This document shows positions 62,910 through 64,000 of a DNA stretch of 64,000 bases, one piece after another. The notes beneath the pieces are model-generated. The model was given only the letters and a program-made list of their open reading frames with translations. It searched no databases and was not told the origin of the DNA. Each line of letters starts with the position of its first letter. The first letter of the stretch is position 1. The stretch is from Thioclava electrotropha (GTDB lineage Bacteria > Pseudomonadota > Alphaproteobacteria > Rhodobacterales > Rhodobacteraceae). Made by a program: the position numbers and the translations under genes. The DNA is taken from the NCBI RefSeq assembly GCF_002085925.2, contig NZ_CP053562.1:1220001-1284000 (forward strand), in the 5' to 3' direction.

Positions 62910-63377
62910 ATGAAATTGTCGACCCGCACCGATATATCTGCCCCCGCCGGTTTCGTCTTCGAGCGGCTCGCGGATTTCGGCAGCTTCGAGCGTGTGGCGA
63001 TGCGGCGCGGGATCACGCTGAAACGGCTCGACACGCTGAGCGAACCCGGCGCGGGCATGTCCTGGGATATCGGCTTTCGCTTTCGTGGCAAGCAGCGCCA
63101 GATGATCACCGATGTGAAGCATTTCGAGGTGCCGGAACTGATCATCTACGAGGGCGTGTCGAACAGTTTCGAGGCGGTGATGGATTTCGATCTGACCGAT
63201 CTGTCGAAGACGCGCACGCGGTTGTTGGTGGGGTTGGACCTGAGGCCGCGCAGCCTCGGCGCGCGGCTGATGATCCAGTCGGCTAAGCTCGGCAAGGGCA
63301 ATCTGGAACGCCGCTTCAAGGAGCGGATCGACCAGTTCGCGCAGGATATCGAGCGTCAGCACGAGAAAACCGCCTGA
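62910..63377 (+). CDS. SRPBCC (START-like) family protein
   Basis: 155 residues. It has the helix-grip START-like pattern: STRTDISAPAGFVFERLADFGSFERVA at the N-terminus, beta strands in the middle (FRGKQRQMITDVKHFEVPELIIYEG), and a long C-terminal helix (RRFKERIDQFAQDIERQHEK). SRPBCC proteins bind hydrophobic ligands in a pocket; the ligand is unknown. GAGGA lies about 9 bases before the ATG. It lies 64 bp after nudC on the same strand and convergent with pheA. Confidence 0.8.
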   Translation: MKLSTRTDISAPAGFVFERLADFGSFERVAMRRGITLKRLDTLSEPGAGMSWDIGFRFRGKQRQMITDVKHFEVPELIIYEGVSNSFEAVMDFDLTDLSKTRTRLLVGLDLRPRSLGARLMIQSAKLGKGNLERRFKERIDQFAQDIERQHEKTA

Positions 63378-63388
63378 CGCCCTGATCC

Positions 63389-64000
63389 TTAGCCGTCGCG
63401 TTCGGGGGCGGCCGGATAGACGCCCAGAATTTCCAGATAGCTGGTGAAGTAGTCGAGTTCTTCGAGCGCACGCGCCAGCGCCGGATCGTCCGGGTGACCT
63501 TCGACATCGGCATAGAACTGCGTCGCGGTGAAATGCCCGCCGACCATGTAGCTTTCCAGCTTGGTCATGTTCACGCCGTTGGTCGCGAAGCCGCCCATCG
63601 CCTTGTAGAGCGCGGCGGGAATGTTGCGGACCCGGAAGACGAAGGTGGTCATCATCTTCTCGCCGCGCGGGCGGGTATCGGGCTCGGTGCCCATGATGAG
63701 GAAGCGCGTGGTGTTATGCGCGTGATCCTCGATATGGCGCGCGAGGATGTTGAGGCCATAGGTCTCGGCGGCCATGTCGGAGGCCAACACGCCGACGCTC
63801 CGGGTCTGCGTCTGCACGAGTTCGGCAGCGGCACCCGCGCTGTCGGCGGCCGCCTCGCCACGGATGCCGTAGCGCGCGAGGAAGCTCGCCGCCTGCGGCA
63901 GAAGCACCAGATGCGCGCGGACCTTTTCCAGCTCCTCGATCTCGACGCCGGGCAGGGCCATCAGACTGATATGCACACGCACGAAGGCCTCATCGAGAAT
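63389..64000 (-). CDS. pheA: Prephenate dehydratase (5' end outside window)
   Basis: The C-terminal 204 or so residues are in the window; the frame is open to the right edge and its first visible part (EAFVRVHISLMALPG) is the family interior, so the true start lies beyond 64000. It converts prephenate to phenylpyruvate. The dehydratase end has HNTTRFLIMG with the conserved TRF, and the regulatory ACT domain follows (MMTTFVFRVRNIPAALYKAM, then FATNGVNMTKLESYMVGG). In the ACT domain the usual ESRP is ESYM. The gene ends 11 bp from the SRPBCC stop. Confidence 0.93.
   Translation of the reverse strand: MLDEAFVRVHISLMALPGVEIEELEKVRAHLVLLPQAASFLARYGIRGEAAADSAGAAAELVQTQTRSVGVLASDMAAETYGLNILARHIEDHAHNTTRFLIMGTEPDTRPRGEKMMTTFVFRVRNIPAALYKAMGGFATNGVNMTKLESYMVGGHFTATQFYADVEGHPDDPALARALEELDYFTSYLEILGVYPAAPERDG

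Noticed and set aside
1-64000. Mobile elements, prophage, CRISPR arrays, tRNA or rRNA genes, defence islands
   Set aside because: No transposase, integrase, repeat-spacer pattern, tRNA consensus or known defence domain is seen, and base use is even.

Overview
The window is chromosomal core sequence from a high-GC alphaproteobacterium, most likely of the Rhodobacteraceae (genus not determined). This rests on protein content (DUF2842, the ZnuA/Zur/ZnuCB block, IalB-like, host-attachment and DUF1206 proteins), on gene neighbourhoods (hydrolase-radA-cvpA-purF, yfgM-bamB-der) and on GC-rich codon use with GGAGG-type ribosome binding sites. I see no tRNA, rRNA, CRISPR array, insertion sequence, prophage gene, toxin-antitoxin pair or recognisable defence system. 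No stretch longer than about 300 bases lacks a gene.

Layout. 1-5.1 kb: 3' part of a DEAD-box RNA helicase, an IalB-like exported protein, a class III aminotransferase divergent from a LysR regulator, and thiamine pyrophosphokinase. 5.2-8.0 kb: a 950-residue Glu/Ala-rich protein of unknown function. 8.1-11.6 kb: M20 amidohydrolase, DUF2842 protein and purA on the minus strand, then secG. 11.8-14.8 kb: pyrG, a GbsR/MarR-type regulator and a DgoK-like protein. 14.8-19.4 kb: zinc uptake (znuA divergent from zur-znuC-znuB) and an aldehyde dehydrogenase. 19.5-26.6 kb: APC permease, lipid A acyltransferase, EamA transporter, transketolase, and a coiled-coil/zapA/MliC-like operon. 26.7-32.8 kb: purF, cvpA, radA, alpha/beta hydrolase and DsbA-fold isomerase on the minus strand, then prs. 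32.9-38.2 kb: a 39-residue Lys-rich small protein, a frameshifted EamA gene, sodB, a small hydrophilic protein coupled to a host-attachment protein, DUF1206, rarD and a LOG protein. 38.4-46.7 kb: LysM protein, Atm1-type ABC exporter, RND pump plus adaptor. 46.9-52.2 kb: yfgM-like, bamB, der, a 70-residue protein and serS. 52.4-56.7 kb: a second RND adaptor and pump. 56.8-64 kb: a nitrate/sulfonate/taurine-type ABC importer, a CpdB-like nucleotidase, nudC, an SRPBCC protein and the 3' part of pheA.

Functionally this is housekeeping: purine, CTP and PRPP synthesis (purA, purF, prs, pyrG), envelope biogenesis (bamB, secG, lipid A acylation, LysM), translation and RNA metabolism (serS, der, DEAD-box), repair (radA), metal and drug transport, and oxidative stress defence (sodB). 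Regulation readable in the DNA includes two tandem Zur-like boxes between znuA and zur, a palindrome over the promoter of the second RND operon, a long-range inverted repeat in the pyrG leader that covers its ribosome binding site, and many strong hairpin terminators between convergent genes.

I did not find a clear new multi-gene system. The observations most worth following are a dispersed extragenic element (two hairpins followed by a CGGGATATTT box, three good copies and one degenerate) whose stems change sequence but keep pairing; the Glu/Ala-rich protein with ordered ends; the 39-residue Lys-rich gene; an M20 amidohydrolase whose coding frame has no standard start; and an RND pump with altered proton-relay residues.
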